DNA of 64,000 nucleotides from Nocardia sp. BMG111209 (GCF_000381925.1 NZ_KB907307.1:1922001-1986000), one strand, 5' to 3'; positions 1 to 9,584 are shown, numbered from the stretch's first letter. Numbers and translations: made by a program. The notes: a model not told the origin generated them from the sequence alone.

Positions 1-2
1 GC

Positions 3-1523
3 GCGGATCTGGCCACGGCCCTGGTCGGCCGGTCCGACAGCCAGCAGCTGCTGGACCAGGTCGCCGATGCCAACCTGTTCCTGCAGCGAACCGACGACAC
101 GGGAGAATGGTTCCACTATCACCGAATGTTCGCCGACCACCTGCAACGCAAACTTCAGCAGCAGGACCCCGACCGCGTGACGTTGCTGCATACGCGCGCC
201 TCAGCCTGGTTCGCCGACCATGGCATGCTCATCGAAGCCGTCGATCACGCGCTGGCTGCGGACGACCCGCATCGCGCGGTGGACCTGGTCGAGGCCCACG
301 CGATGGACCTCGTCGAGGACTTCCGTTTGGCCACCTTGCTCGGTTTGATGGCGAAGCTCCCTCGGCCACTGACCGACCTACGGCCACGGCTGCAGTTGTG
401 CGTCGGCTGGGCGAATATCGGGCTCGGCCGCGGTGAGCTTGCTCAGGCCGCACTCCGGAATGTGGTCACAGCGCTCGAGACCGGTGACATCCCCGCGGAC
501 AATCGCGCCGCATTGCAGGTCGAGGTCACCTTGGCGACGGCGATGGACCGGAACATCAGGGACCACATCGAGAGACTGCCGGATTCGGTGATCGATCGCG
601 TCGACGGTTTGGCGAGACCGATCCTGTCCGTGCTCACCTCCGATCTCTCGGCTGCCGATGCGTTGAACCGCTTCGACTACGCCGATGTGGAGCGTTGGCA
701 TCGCTCCTCGATCGGATTCGGGACCGCGGCGATGATGGCCCAGTACAGCCACTGCATTGTGGGGCTGGCCGCATGGGAACAATTCGACGCCGCGACGGCG
801 GAAAGGCATTTCACCGTCGAGCTGACGGTGCCCGACGACGCGGACATGGGAATCATCAATGCTCCGTTGCAGACCATCATCCTGCTCGGTGACCTGAGAT
901 ACCAGCAGGGTCGTCTCTCCGAGGCCGAGGCACTTCTGCAAAGAGGTGCCGCGGTACTTCCGCACGCCGCCATAGTGGATTTCCTTCTCACCATGTACGG
1001 CACTACAGCCAGGCTCGCCACCTGCCGAGGTGACCTCGCCCGGGCCGAGCAGCTACTGGCTACCGGAACACGACTCGCCGAGGAAAGGTCACTGCCCCGT
1101 CTGGCCGCTCGCATGATCAACGAACGCATTCGCGCCGGAATGCCGTTACCGGACCGCACCCGGGCCCAACTGCTGAATCTCCCTCCGTATCGGGCCTGTG
1201 CCGACAGGGTGCACGCACACACCGCCGAACTCGGACAGGATTCAGCGATCCGACTACTTCTGGCCGAGCGCGCCCCGGCAGCCACTGCGAAGGCATGTGA
1301 GCAGGCCCGGCACCTCGTTGCCGAAATCGGCCGGCAGAACCGTCTGAAGGCCCTCGTCCAGGCCCGTCTGCTGTATGCCTGCTGCCTGTGGGATGCCGGC
1401 TGGCACGACGAGGCGAGAGAGATTGCCGATCCGGCGCTGTCACTGTGCAGCGCACAAGGCGTGAGGCAATTCGCCGATGACGCCGGCCCCGGTATCGGCA
1501 AACTCGGCGCAGTCATGCACTGA
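3..1523 (+). CDS. LuxR/MalT-type (LAL) regulator, 5' end outside the window, no C-terminal HTH
   Basis: The reading frame is open from the window edge, so the start lies upstream. The visible part holds the winged-helix segment typical of the MalT/LAL family (FHYHRMFADHL followed by LHTRASAWFADHG and AIDHALAA-like text) and then a long helical TPR-like sensor region. Proteins of this family normally end with a LuxR-type helix-turn-helix of about 60 residues. Here the protein stops at GIGKLGAVMH, about where that domain would begin, and no HTH is visible in the other frames up to the next gene at 1639. It may be a truncated, non-DNA-binding paralogue. The ATPase part, if present, is outside the window. 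The family call is good; the regulated target is unknown. Confidence 0.75.
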   Translation, partial: ADLATALVGRSDSQQLLDQVADANLFLQRTDDTGEWFHYHRMFADHLQRKLQQQDPDRVTLLHTRASAWFADHGMLIEAVDHALAADDPHRAVDLVEAHAMDLVEDFRLATLLGLMAKLPRPLTDLRPRLQLCVGWANIGLGRGELAQAALRNVVTALETGDIPADNRAALQVEVTLATAMDRNIRDHIERLPDSVIDRVDGLARPILSVLTSDLSAADALNRFDYADVERWHRSSIGFGTAAMMAQYSHCIVGLAAWEQFDAATAERHFTVELTVPDDADMGIINAPLQTIILLGDLRYQQGRLSEAEALLQRGAAVLPHAAIVDFLLTMYGTTARLATCRGDLARAEQLLATGTRLAEERSLPRLAARMINERIRAGMPLPDRTRAQLLNLPPYRACADRVHAHTAELGQDSAIRLLLAERAPAATAKACEQARHLVAEIGRQNRLKALVQARLLYACCLWDAGWHDEAREIADPALSLCSAQGVRQFADDAGPGIGKLGAVMH

Positions 1524-1638
1524 CTCCCCGCCGAGAGCGGTTACCTCGGACCACGAACCCACAGCCACCGGAATACCTGCTCCGAAGTCGGTACATCCGG
1601 CCTTGCCGGGCCGCGATACAGAACAGTACAGTACAGCC

Positions 1639-2673
1639 ATGCGAGCCCTTACCTTCGCCGGCCGAGGCCGGCTCGAATGGCGCGACGTCGCAGACCCGGT
1701 GGTCACGGGTAGCGGCGAGGCCGTCGTCCGACCCCTGGCCGTGGCCACCTGCGACCTGGACATCGAGATCATCCGCGGCCGTACGCCGTTCGAGCCGCCG
1801 TTCGTCCTCGGCCACGAATGTGTCGCCGAAGTCGTGCTGGTCGGCGACGGCGTGCGCGGCGTCGAGCCCGGTGCCCGCGTGGTCGTTCCCTTCCAGATCA
1901 GCTGCGGCGCCTGCGCCGCGTGCCGGGCGGGCCGGACCGGCAACTGCCTGAGCGTGCCCCTGATGTCGACCTATGGATTCGGGCTCGGTGAGCAGGGCAC
2001 CCGGTGGGGTGGCTTCCTCGCGGATCTGATCCACGTTCCCTATGCCGACGCGATGCTCATCCCGGTCCCGGCGGGCCTGACCGCCACGGCCGCCGCCGGA
2101 GCCTCCGACAACCTCACCGACGGCTTCCGCGCCGTCGCGCCGCACCTCGCTCAGCGTCCCGCCGCACCCGTACTCGTGGTCGGTGGCGCCGGGTCCGGGT
2201 CGATCGGTCTCTACGCCGCGGCCCAAGCCGAGGCATTGGGCAGCGAACGGGTGCTCTACCTCGACACCGATCCGGCCCGCCGGGCCGTGGCCGAGAGCTA
2301 CGGCGTCGAAACCCTCGACCACATCCCGGACCGGCTCGACGCCAGGTTCCCGATCACCGTCGATGCGTCCGGAGACATCCGTGGTCTGTCCCTCGCGCTC
2401 GCGAGCCTGGACCGCGATGGGGTGTGTACCTCCACCGCCATCTACTTCGATCCGGCCGCGCAACCCCGGCTCCCGCTTCTCACGCTGTACACCATGAACT
2501 CGACCTTCATCACCGGCCGCATCCACGCGCGTCGCGACGCCCCGGCGCTGCTGGACCTGCTGGCCTCCGGACGTTTCGACCCCACACCCGTCACCACTCG
2601 CGTCGTCCCCTTCGCCGACGCCACCGACGCCCTGACCGCGCACGACTACACCAAGTTGGTGTTCACGCCGTGA
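1639..2673 (+). CDS. zinc-dependent alcohol dehydrogenase (medium-chain MDR family)
   Basis: 344 residues from the ATG at 1639; a longer frame opens upstream, but this start gives the usual family N-terminus. Cys38 and the GHE motif (His59, Glu60) fit the catalytic zinc site. Cys89, Cys92, Cys95 and Cys103 have the canonical spacing of the structural zinc lobe. A Rossmann segment follows (VLVVGGAGSGSIGLYAAAQA). It should oxidise an alcohol or reduce an aldehyde with NAD(P)H in the cytoplasm; the substrate cannot be told. Its stop overlaps the GTG of the following TetR gene (GTGA), so the two are probably co-transcribed and the TetR protein may control this enzyme. Confidence 0.9.
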   Translation: MRALTFAGRGRLEWRDVADPVVTGSGEAVVRPLAVATCDLDIEIIRGRTPFEPPFVLGHECVAEVVLVGDGVRGVEPGARVVVPFQISCGACAACRAGRTGNCLSVPLMSTYGFGLGEQGTRWGGFLADLIHVPYADAMLIPVPAGLTATAAAGASDNLTDGFRAVAPHLAQRPAAPVLVVGGAGSGSIGLYAAAQAEALGSERVLYLDTDPARRAVAESYGVETLDHIPDRLDARFPITVDASGDIRGLSLALASLDRDGVCTSTAIYFDPAAQPRLPLLTLYTMNSTFITGRIHARRDAPALLDLLASGRFDPTPVTTRVVPFADATDALTAHDYTKLVFTP

Positions 2674-3227
2674 CCCCGCGCGAGCGGGTCCTGGCGACCG
2701 CCTCGAAACTCTTCTACCGCGAAGGTATTCGCGCCGTCGGCGTCGACCGCGTCGCCACCGAGGCCAACGTCAGCAAGATGACCCTCTACCGTCATTTCCC
2801 CACCAAGGACGATCTGGTCGTGGCGGTCCTGGAAGCTCGCGACGAGCCGGCGCGAGCCATGCTGGCCGCCGCGACCGCGACCGGCACCGCCCGCGACCGC
2901 CTGCTCGGCGGCTTCACCCTGCTGGAAACCTGGTTCACCAGTAGGGGATTCCGCGGTTGTCCGTTCATGAACGCCAGCCTGGAACTCGCCGACCCCGGAC
3001 ACCCCGCGCGCGCCGTCGCCGAGCGGCACAAAACCGCCACCCGGGACCAGTTTCGGGTCCTGGCCCACGACGCCGGAATCGCCGACCCGAACGGCCTGGC
3101 CGATCAACTGGCCATCCTGTTCGACGGAGCCATCGCGCAAGCCCAGATGCGGGACTGCACGCTCGTCGCTCGCGCCGCGCTGGCCGCCGCGACCACCCTC
3201 GTCGATGCTGCCCTCGAGCGGCGGTGA
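2670..3227 (+). CDS. TetR/AcrR-family transcriptional regulator
   Basis: 185 residues from a GTG that overlaps the dehydrogenase stop by four bases. The N-terminal HTH is typical: ATASKLFYREGIRAVGVDRVA, then a recognition helix in VSKMTLYRHFPTKDDLV. The C-terminal half is helical and has the GFRGCPFMNAS segment common in one TetR subgroup of actinobacteria. It likely represses the dehydrogenase with which it overlaps; no operator was identified. It runs tail to tail with the ABC permease gene, separated by 49 bases. Confidence 0.9.
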   Translation: MTPRERVLATASKLFYREGIRAVGVDRVATEANVSKMTLYRHFPTKDDLVVAVLEARDEPARAMLAAATATGTARDRLLGGFTLLETWFTSRGFRGCPFMNASLELADPGHPARAVAERHKTATRDQFRVLAHDAGIADPNGLADQLAILFDGAIAQAQMRDCTLVARAALAAATTLVDAALERR

Positions 3228-3276
3228 ATCCGGCTCCACCGCCGCCCTGATCCCGAGACCTCCGGGCGGCGCCGGC

Positions 3277-4131
3277 TCAGACCAGGTCGCGGGTGCGGAC
3301 CAGCGTCAGGGTGCCCAGGGTGAATACCGCGAGATACACCGCGATCGTGAGGAACGCCGCCGGGCGGGACAGCGTGTCCAGTACGCCCGGCACCGATTCG
3401 CCGCCGAGGACGCGCATGGATCCGGCCAGCGATCCGGCGGCGGTGCCGGGCAGATGGTCGATGATCGGCCGGATCGGTGCGAACACCGCGGCCACTCCGC
3501 GCAACAGGTTCTCCACGACCAGCACCCACACCAGTCCCAGGCCGACGGCCAGCGCCGGCCCGCGGGCGAGCGCACCGATTGCCGCACCGGCCAGCATCCA
3601 CATGCCCAGGATCGCCATGGCCACGACCAGGCCCAGCAGTGCGCGGCCGGGCGAGGGCAGTCCGAGGTGCTCGTGTTCGACCGCGCCGATGACCGCCGCG
3701 ACGCCGGTATCCACCACGTACAGGACGAGCACCAGTGCGGCGACGATGCCGGCGAGCACTGTCAGGGTGCCGGCGAGCACCGTCACCCGTGACGGGCCCC
3801 GGGTGAACGCGGTCTTCCAGGTGCCCCAGCCGTACCCGCTGCCCACCGCCAGCGCGCCGAGCACGAGCATCAGCACGCCGGCGAACATCGCCATGCCCTG
3901 GGTGAACACCTGCGGCACCGCGGGCGGCAGCATCAGTTGCATCAGGGCCGCGCGGGGCTGTCCGGTCGAACTGCGCGGGCTGCTGCCCGTCCGGTATTCG
4001 AGAAAGGTGAACAGGTAGGTGAAGACCAGATTCAGCACGACCGCGACGGCGAGGATGATCCAGCAGGCGGACCATTTCCGCAGCCGGGTGAATTCCGCAC
4101 GGACACAATCGAAGTAGTCTCGGGTCATCAC
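3277..4131 (-). CDS. ABC-2 type transporter, membrane permease
   Basis: 284 residues with about six hydrophobic segments. The first is near residues 24-44 (IILAVAVVLNLVFTYLFTFL). Others lie around 80-100, 118-140, 163-187, 190-212 and near the C-terminus. A polar N-terminal stretch (RAEFTRLRKW) is typical of ABC-2 permeases. It should form the membrane part of an exporter with the ATPase encoded just upstream on the same strand (ATGA overlap at 4128-4131). The substrate is unknown; the neighbouring divergent two-component system is a common arrangement for stress-induced exporters. Confidence 0.85.
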   Translation of the reverse strand: MMTRDYFDCVRAEFTRLRKWSACWIILAVAVVLNLVFTYLFTFLEYRTGSSPRSSTGQPRAALMQLMLPPAVPQVFTQGMAMFAGVLMLVLGALAVGSGYGWGTWKTAFTRGPSRVTVLAGTLTVLAGIVAALVLVLYVVDTGVAAVIGAVEHEHLGLPSPGRALLGLVVAMAILGMWMLAGAAIGALARGPALAVGLGLVWVLVVENLLRGVAAVFAPIRPIIDHLPGTAAGSLAGSMRVLGGESVPGVLDTLSRPAAFLTIAVYLAVFTLGTLTLVRTRDLV

Positions 4132-5027
4132 GCCACCGCCGTTCCGGTCAGTTCGAAGAACACTTCCTCCAGGGAGCGCTCGTCGGTGCGCAACTCCAGC
4201 AGATCCGCACCCGCCTCGATCACCGCGCGCGCCACCTGCGGCGCCGCCGCCGCGCCCGCCTCGATCCGGATACCCGCCGAGGTCAGCATCGCACCGTGCT
4301 CCCCGGCCACTCGGCGGACCGCCGGGAAGGCCAGTTCCATCGGCTCGGCGCGCAGCAAAAGCGTTGCCGCGCCACGCAATTCGCCGACCGTGGCCTCGGT
4401 CAGCAGTCGGCCCCGGGCGATGATGCCGACCCGGTCGCAGATCTCCTGCACCTCGCTGAGCAGATGCGACGACAGCACGACGGTCTGCCCGTCGGCGGCG
4501 AGCGCGGTGATGAGCTCACGCATCTCGGCCATGCCCGCCGGATCGAGGCCGTTGGTCGGTTCGTCGAGGATCAGCAGGTCCGGCCGGCCCAGCAGGGCCG
4601 CGGCCACGCCGAGGCGCTGCTTCATGCCCAGCGAGTAGGCGCGGAATCGGTCGCCGGCCCGGTCGGTCAGGCCGACCCGCAGCAGCGCCTGCTCCACCTC
4701 CGCCTCGGCGCCGCCCTGATAGCGGGCCAGCACCCGCAGGTTGTCCCGGCCGGACAGGTAGGGGTAGAAGCCCGGACTCTCGATCAGGACACCGACGCGG
4801 CGCAGTGCGCCGGGATCACCCGGCGGGCGGCCCAGCACGGTCGCGGTGCCGGCACTGGGCCGGATCAGGCCCACCAGCATGCGCAGCGTGGTGGTCTTGC
4901 CCGCGCCGTTGGGGCCGAGGAATCCGTAGACCTCGCCGCGGCGGACCGTCATCGCCACGGAGTCCACGGCGAGTTGCGCCCCATAGCGTTTGGTCAGCCC
5001 GTCGGTGACCACGACAGAATCGTTCAT
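4128..5027 (-). CDS. ABC transporter ATP-binding protein (drug/ABC-2 exporter type)
   Basis: 299 residues. Walker A is GPNGAGKTT near residue 40, the signature is YSLGMKQRLG, and Walker B is LLILDEPTNGLD. The C-terminal extension (RTDERSLEEVFFELTG) is typical of DrrA/CcmA-type exporter ATPases. It energises the permease encoded immediately downstream, with which it overlaps by four bases. It is divergent from the histidine kinase gene, with about 90-127 bases between, so one control region probably serves both transcripts. Confidence 0.92.
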   Translation of the reverse strand: MNDSVVVTDGLTKRYGAQLAVDSVAMTVRRGEVYGFLGPNGAGKTTTLRMLVGLIRPSAGTATVLGRPPGDPGALRRVGVLIESPGFYPYLSGRDNLRVLARYQGGAEAEVEQALLRVGLTDRAGDRFRAYSLGMKQRLGVAAALLGRPDLLILDEPTNGLDPAGMAEMRELITALAADGQTVVLSSHLLSEVQEICDRVGIIARGRLLTEATVGELRGAATLLLRAEPMELAFPAVRRVAGEHGAMLTSAGIRIEAGAAAAPQVARAVIEAGADLLELRTDERSLEEVFFELTGTAVA

Positions 5028-5154
5028 GACCGTCAGGATCCGCCCGCGGCCGTAGCGCGCACATCCGTACCGCGGCGCGAGGTGGTGTACGTATCGACGC
5101 GTATTTCCGGCCGGTGCGGTGTCACACCCCCGACGGGCGGATTACCGTGCAGAC

Positions 5155-6465
5155 ATGGACTCGCGCGTGCGGCCCGGCGACTCCGGAATTCACGCCCGGG
5201 ACGTGCTGGTCGCCCTGGCCGTCCTCGTCGTGCAGCTGGTCGGCGGGCATCTGGCGAACGAGCACATGGCGCAGGCCATCGCCGGCGTGCGCGTGCTGGA
5301 CCGGACGGGCTGGCTGTTGCTGCTGGCCGGGCCGATACTGCTGATGTTCCGGCGGCGGTGGCCGTGGGCCGTCCTCGCCGCGACCATGGCCGTGGTCGCC
5401 GGATATCTGTTCACCGGATACGGTTACGGGCCGATCTTCGTCTCGCTGATCATCGCGTTCCTCACCGCCGCGACCAGTGGTTCGCGCTGGTTCAGCTATC
5501 CGCTGGTCCCGGCCGGCTTTCTGCTGCTGGTGTGGCCGGGCCCGCCGGTGCACACCCTGACGCTGAGCACCTGGCAGGTGGTGAGCCTACTGGTCTGGCT
5601 CGGGGTGCTGGTCGTGGTGGCCGAGGGAATCCGGCAGCGCCGGGCGATCGCGGTGGCACGCGGCCAGCGTGCGGAGGCCGCCCGGCGGCGGGAACAGGCC
5701 GACCGGGCGCGGCAGCTGGCCGAGCAGCAGCGCCTGGTCACCGAGGAGCGCCTCACCATCGCCCGGGAACTGCACGATGTTCTCGCGCACAGCCTGTCAC
5801 TGATCAACGTGCAGTCCGCGGTGGCGCTGGAACTTCTCGACCGCAAGCCCGAACAGGCGGCCACCGCTCTGGCCGCGATCAAATCGGCCAGTCGCGATGC
5901 CCTCGGCGAGGTGAACGACCTGCTGCGCTCCCTGCGCGCCGGAACGGGCACGTCGGCGACCACCGATCCGGTCCGGGCAGCGTCCGCCGGCGGCGGTGCG
6001 GACTTCTCCGATGTCGGCCGGGACCCGGCGCCGGTGACGCCGGCGGTGCGGATCACCGAGCTCGACGATCTGCTCGGCCCCGCGCGCGCCGCGGGCCTGA
6101 CGGTCCGGACGGTGGTACCGGGCACGATGCCCCGGCTGCCCGCCGTGGTGGACCTGGCGGCGGCGCGGATCGTCCAGGAGTCGCTGACCAATGTGCTGCG
6201 TCATGCCCCCGGTGCGGAAGCCCTTGTCACCGTGCGCTGTTCGGTGTCCGGTATCGACCTCACCGTCGACGACACCGGACCCCGTACCCCGCCCGCGATA
6301 CCGCCGCAGCGGCCGATCGGGCACGGCGGCAACGGAATAGCCGGAATGCGGGAGCGCGCGCACATCCTCGGCGGAGAATTCACCGCCGGACCCCGGCCCG
6401 GCGGCGGCTTCCGGGTACACGCCCGGCTTCCGGTCCCCGGCCATCCGGCGCAGGAGGAGCAATGA
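5155..6465 (+). CDS. two-component sensor histidine kinase (NarL/DesK family)
   Basis: 436 residues from the ATG at 5155; an in-frame GTG at 5119 would add 12 residues, and neither start has a strong ribosome site. The N-terminus has several membrane helices. A charged coiled stretch leads to the HisKA_3 box with the phospho-histidine in IARELHDVLAHSL. The ATPase domain shows ESLTNVLRHAPG (N box), VDDTGP and GHGGNGIAGMRERA. It should phosphorylate the response regulator encoded 67 bases downstream. It is divergent from the ABC exporter pair, the likely regulatory target. The signal is unknown. Confidence 0.9.
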   Translation: MDSRVRPGDSGIHARDVLVALAVLVVQLVGGHLANEHMAQAIAGVRVLDRTGWLLLLAGPILLMFRRRWPWAVLAATMAVVAGYLFTGYGYGPIFVSLIIAFLTAATSGSRWFSYPLVPAGFLLLVWPGPPVHTLTLSTWQVVSLLVWLGVLVVVAEGIRQRRAIAVARGQRAEAARRREQADRARQLAEQQRLVTEERLTIARELHDVLAHSLSLINVQSAVALELLDRKPEQAATALAAIKSASRDALGEVNDLLRSLRAGTGTSATTDPVRAASAGGGADFSDVGRDPAPVTPAVRITELDDLLGPARAAGLTVRTVVPGTMPRLPAVVDLAAARIVQESLTNVLRHAPGAEALVTVRCSVSGIDLTVDDTGPRTPPAIPPQRPIGHGGNGIAGMRERAHILGGEFTAGPRPGGGFRVHARLPVPGHPAQEEQ

Positions 6466-6532
6466 ACCCGCACGCCTGCCCGAATCGTCGCCTCGCACTT
6501 CGCATGTGGTGCCACGGAGAGGAGGCGCGGCG

Positions 6533-7195
6533 GTGAGTGTCCGGGTACTGGTCGCCGATGATCAGGCCCTCGTCCGGGCCGGGTTCGTGGCGTTGCTGGA
6601 TGCGCAGGACGGGATCGAGGTGATCGGGGAGGCCGGGGACGGGGAACAGGCCGTGCGGCTGGCCCGGGAGCTGGTGCCCGATGTGGTGCTGATGGATATC
6701 CGGATGCCGGTCCTGGACGGGCTGGCAGCCACCCGGGCCATCGTGGCGGAGGCGCGACTGTCGCAAGTGCGGGTGGTCGTACTGACCACCTTCGAACTGG
6801 ACGAATACGTGTTCGACGCGCTGCGCGCCGGCGCGACGGGCTTCCTCGTCAAGCACACCGAGCCCGCCGACCTGGTGAAGGCGGTGCGAGTGGTGGCGGC
6901 GGGTGAGGCGCTGCTGTCGCCGAGCGTCACCCGCCGCCTGGTGGCCGAATTCGCTTCGCGCGCAAAGCCGATGCCAATCGGTGTGCTGTCCGAGCTCACC
7001 GACCGGGAACGCGAGGTGATGACGCTGGTTGCCGAGGGGCTGACCAATGCGGAGATCGCCGAGCGACTGTTCCTCAGCCCCGCCACCGTCCGCACCCACG
7101 TCAGCCGGATCCTGCTGAAACTGGGTGCCCGCGACCGCACCCAACTGGTGGTCATGGCCTACGAATCCGGTCTGGTCCGGCCCGGCTGGCAGTGA
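6533..7195 (+). CDS. response regulator, NarL/LuxR family
   Basis: 220 residues from the GTG at 6533, chosen because GGAGAGGAGG (6516-6525) sits seven bases upstream. The receiver domain has the acidic pair Asp9-Asp10, phospho-acceptor Asp55 (VVLMDIRMP) and the conserved Lys in GFLVKH. The C-terminal LuxR HTH reads LTDREREVMTLVAEGLTNAEI followed by TVRTHVSRIL. It is the partner of the preceding kinase and probably controls the divergent ABC exporter genes (inference from position). Confidence 0.93.
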   Translation: MSVRVLVADDQALVRAGFVALLDAQDGIEVIGEAGDGEQAVRLARELVPDVVLMDIRMPVLDGLAATRAIVAEARLSQVRVVVLTTFELDEYVFDALRAGATGFLVKHTEPADLVKAVRVVAAGEALLSPSVTRRLVAEFASRAKPMPIGVLSELTDREREVMTLVAEGLTNAEIAERLFLSPATVRTHVSRILLKLGARDRTQLVVMAYESGLVRPGWQ

Positions 7196-7278
7196 AACGG
7201 GTCACTGTGGCGTCCGGGTCATGGCGTCGGTCACAACGAATCGCCGCGGACACGGCAACCCGTACCGGTCCCGACGAA

Positions 7279-7312
7279 AAGAGCTTCGCACCGAAGACGG
7301 TGCGAAGCTCTT
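7279..7312 (-). terminator. intrinsic terminator after the cold-shock gene
   Basis: Perfect 14-bp stem (AAGAGCTTCGCACC and its complement) around a 6-base loop. On the minus strand it lies 18 bases after the cspA stop and ends in CTTTTC. It could also block readthrough from the response regulator gene on the plus strand. Confidence 0.85.
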
Positions 7313-7330
7313 CAACGAAGTCGCGCTGAA

Positions 7331-7534
7331 TCAGATCGCGCGGACGTCCTGGGCTTGGGGACCCTTCTGGCCCTGCTCCACCGAGAACTCGACACGCTGA
7401 CCCTCGTCCAGGGATCTGTAACCCGCGCCGCTCACGGCCGAGTAATGCACGAAGACGTCCGGGCCGCCTCCGTCCTGAGCGATGAAGCCGAAGCCTTTTT
7501 CACCGTTGAACCACTTCACACTGCCTTGAGCCAT
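7331..7534 (-). CDS. cspA: cold-shock protein, CspA family
   Basis: 67 residues, the usual CspA length. It has both RNA-binding motifs: [12 protein letters not shown] (RNP1 region) and DVFVHYSAV (RNP2 region). It is a single-stranded nucleic acid chaperone acting in the cytoplasm. The frame stays open upstream, but the ATG at 7534 gives the canonical N-terminus (MAQGSVKWF) and AGAGAAGAAG lies just upstream. A strong terminator follows at 7279-7312, so it is probably monocistronic. Confidence 0.96.
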   Translation of the reverse strand: MAQGSVKWFNGEKGFGFIAQDGGGPDVFVHYSAVSGAGYRSLDEGQRVEFSVEQGQKGPQAQDVRAI

Positions 7535-7799
7535 GCTGTAAACAACTTCTTCTCTGTAGTGAGCCGGGCAAATTCTTGATAAGGAGCCCGTTCTCGACCT
7601 CCACTCTGCCACAACCGGCAGCGATCTCTCGCATCGCGCTGCGACGAGGGGCCCGGCCCATCGGGTCCGAGGCGGTGCGGCCCCGGCCGAGGGTGCGGTA
7701 TGGTCGGGACGTTGTGTAGGACGCACAAAAAATCTGCCGAGGATGGTGTTTCCGGCGGCGCGCGCTCGTCGCGTGTGTAACCCACGGGTTCCGGTGCTT

Positions 7800-7820
7800 C
7801 CTTCGTTCCTTTGACGAAGG
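7800..7820 (+). promoter_or_regulatory. hairpin covering the ribosome site of the FAD monooxygenase gene
   Basis: CCTTCGT (7800-7806) pairs with ACGAAGG (7814-7820) around a 7-base loop. The second arm contains GAAGG, the best Shine-Dalgarno candidate for the GTG at 7830, nine bases away. If formed, the hairpin would hide the ribosome site. Translational control is inference only. Confidence 0.4.
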
Positions 7821-7829
7821 CAGTGAACC

Positions 7830-8993
7830 GTGAGTTTTCGTGTTGTCATCATCGGTGCCGGTCTCGGTGGTCTGGCCTGCGCGCACGGCTTGGCGCGACT
7901 GGGCGCCGAGGTCGTTGTGTACGAGAAGGACCCGTCGCCGACGGCCCGGCCGCAGGGCTACCGCATCCAGCTCGACCCGCCCGGCCTGAACGGACTGCGG
8001 CAGTGCCTGCCGCCGGAGGTGTTGCGGCGGTGCCTGGCCACCGCGGGCATTCCGTTGTCGCCACCGCGGGTGCGTGATCATCGGCTGAATGCCGTCAGCG
8101 AACAGGCGGGTCTGCCGTCGGCCTATACCGCGCAGACCCAGGCCTACCCGTTCCATCGCGCCGCGCTCCGCGAGGTCCTGCTGTCCACGCTGCCCTGTGC
8201 CACCGAATTCGGTTGCGAGTGCACCGGATTCGACAGTCGCGCGGACGGTCGGGTGACGGTCCGGTTCGCCGACGGCCGCACCGATGTCGCCGATCTGCTC
8301 GTCGGCGCCGACGGGGTGGGCTCGGCCGTCCGCGACGCACTGCTCCCCCATGCGCGCGTGGACGATGCCGGGCTGCGGCTGATCTACGGCCGCGTCCCCC
8401 TCCCGAACCGGAGTGCGCTCCCGGGCTGGGTGCTGGACACCATGTTCACCGTCGCCACCGGCCCTCGCCACACCCACATCGGGCTCGGGCCGGTCCTGTT
8501 CGGCGCGCGGGGCCGAACCGAGCCGGGGGGCTTCACCCCGGTCGCCGACTACGTGGCCACGATGGTCGGCGCCCGCACCGACCATCCCGCTCTGCCCTCG
8601 TTCACCGACCTGCGTCGTCTCGACGGCGACGCGCTCGCCCGCGTGGCCCGCGATCTGCTCGGCGACGGCTGGCATCCCGACCTGTACGACATCCTCGACC
8701 GATGGGACACCACGACCCTGTTCCCGTTGCGCATCTCCACCGCCGCACCGGTGCAGGCGTGGCCCGGTGGCGCGGTCACCCTGCTCGGCGACGCCGTCCA
8801 CGCGATGAGCCCGGTCCTGGCCATGGGGGCCAACACCGCCCTGCGCGACGCCGGCGAACTCACCACCGCGGTCACCACCGCTCGAACACTGCGCGACGCG
8901 GTAACCGACTACCAACACCGCATGCTCGCGTACTCCCAGCCCCTGGTGAGCGCGTCGCAGAGAATCGGCCGACGGCGAGTCGGCCAGCACTGA
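7830..8993 (+). CDS. FAD-dependent monooxygenase (UbiH/PHBH-like)
   Basis: 387 residues from a GTG. The dinucleotide fold is at the N-terminus ([12 protein letters not shown], Gly9-x-Gly11-x-x-Gly14). The DG motif is [10 protein letters not shown], and the second FAD motif is [21 protein letters not shown]. These three motifs define group A flavoprotein hydroxylases, which use NAD(P)H and O2 to hydroxylate or epoxidise a substrate. It stands alone, and nothing nearby suggests a pathway. The substrate is unknown. Confidence 0.9.
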   Translation: MSFRVVIIGAGLGGLACAHGLARLGAEVVVYEKDPSPTARPQGYRIQLDPPGLNGLRQCLPPEVLRRCLATAGIPLSPPRVRDHRLNAVSEQAGLPSAYTAQTQAYPFHRAALREVLLSTLPCATEFGCECTGFDSRADGRVTVRFADGRTDVADLLVGADGVGSAVRDALLPHARVDDAGLRLIYGRVPLPNRSALPGWVLDTMFTVATGPRHTHIGLGPVLFGARGRTEPGGFTPVADYVATMVGARTDHPALPSFTDLRRLDGDALARVARDLLGDGWHPDLYDILDRWDTTTLFPLRISTAAPVQAWPGGAVTLLGDAVHAMSPVLAMGANTALRDAGELTTAVTTARTLRDAVTDYQHRMLAYSQPLVSASQRIGRRRVGQH

Positions 8994-9004
8994 CGACACC
9001 TCGC

Positions 9005-9046
9005 GGCGTCCCGGAGCTCAGCACCACACGTACGCTCCGGGACGCC
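9005..9046 (+). terminator. possible terminator after the FAD monooxygenase gene
   Basis: A 12-bp perfect inverted repeat (GCGTCCCGGAG core at 9006-9016 with its complement at 9035-9045) has an 18-base loop and starts 12 bases after the monooxygenase stop. There is no T-tract. The rest of 9047-9195, up to the VOC stop, holds nothing recognisable. Confidence 0.45.
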
Positions 9047-9195
9047 TGCGCCGAGCAGGCGGCACCACTCGGGAGGCCGGTCGGCGACCCGGAACGACGG
9101 AGACCTCGCACCGACCCGGCCGACGGAACTTCCCGGGCCCGGCAGGCACGACCATCGCTCACGAGTCGACCGGTGCCGCAAGCGATCTCGATCCC

Positions 9196-9564
9196 TCAGG
9201 CGCGGTCGTGGAGCGTGATCTGATACCCGTCGGGGTCGGCGAAGGTGAACGTGCGGCCGAACGGGCCGTCGATCGGCGCGGAGACGATGGGGTGACCGTC
9301 GGCGACGAGAGCGTCGTGGATGGCCTGGACGTCCGTGGCGTGGAGCCAGATCGCGGCGCCGATGCCGGGCTGGGCGACGGAGGCGAGGTCCGTGCCGGGA
9401 ACGATGTCGCGCAGCGCGAACGCGATCGGCTTCGTCTCGAAGACGACGGCGTGCGGAGGTCCGGCCTGCGAGCGGACGAGGCCGAGGTACTGCTCGTAGA
9501 ACGCCTGCGAGGCATCGAGATCGCGCGTTTGGAGCGAGACGAAGTCGGGACCGGTGACGGGCAT
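9196..9564 (-). CDS. VOC-family protein (glyoxalase/bleomycin resistance/dioxygenase fold)
   Basis: 122 residues, a single VOC module pair. The opening (FVSLQTRDLDASQAFYEQYLGL) and ending (GRTFTFADPDGYQITLHD) are classic for the family. Members bind a metal or sequester small molecules; the substrate cannot be told. It is divergent from a MarR regulator 63 bases away, and the space between holds two copies of one palindrome, so it is very likely the MarR target. Confidence 0.9.
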   Translation of the reverse strand: MPVTGPDFVSLQTRDLDASQAFYEQYLGLVRSQAGPPHAVVFETKPIAFALRDIVPGTDLASVAQPGIGAAIWLHATDVQAIHDALVADGHPIVSAPIDGPFGRTFTFADPDGYQITLHDRA

Positions 9565-9584
9565 GGTGATGCTCCTTCCTGATA

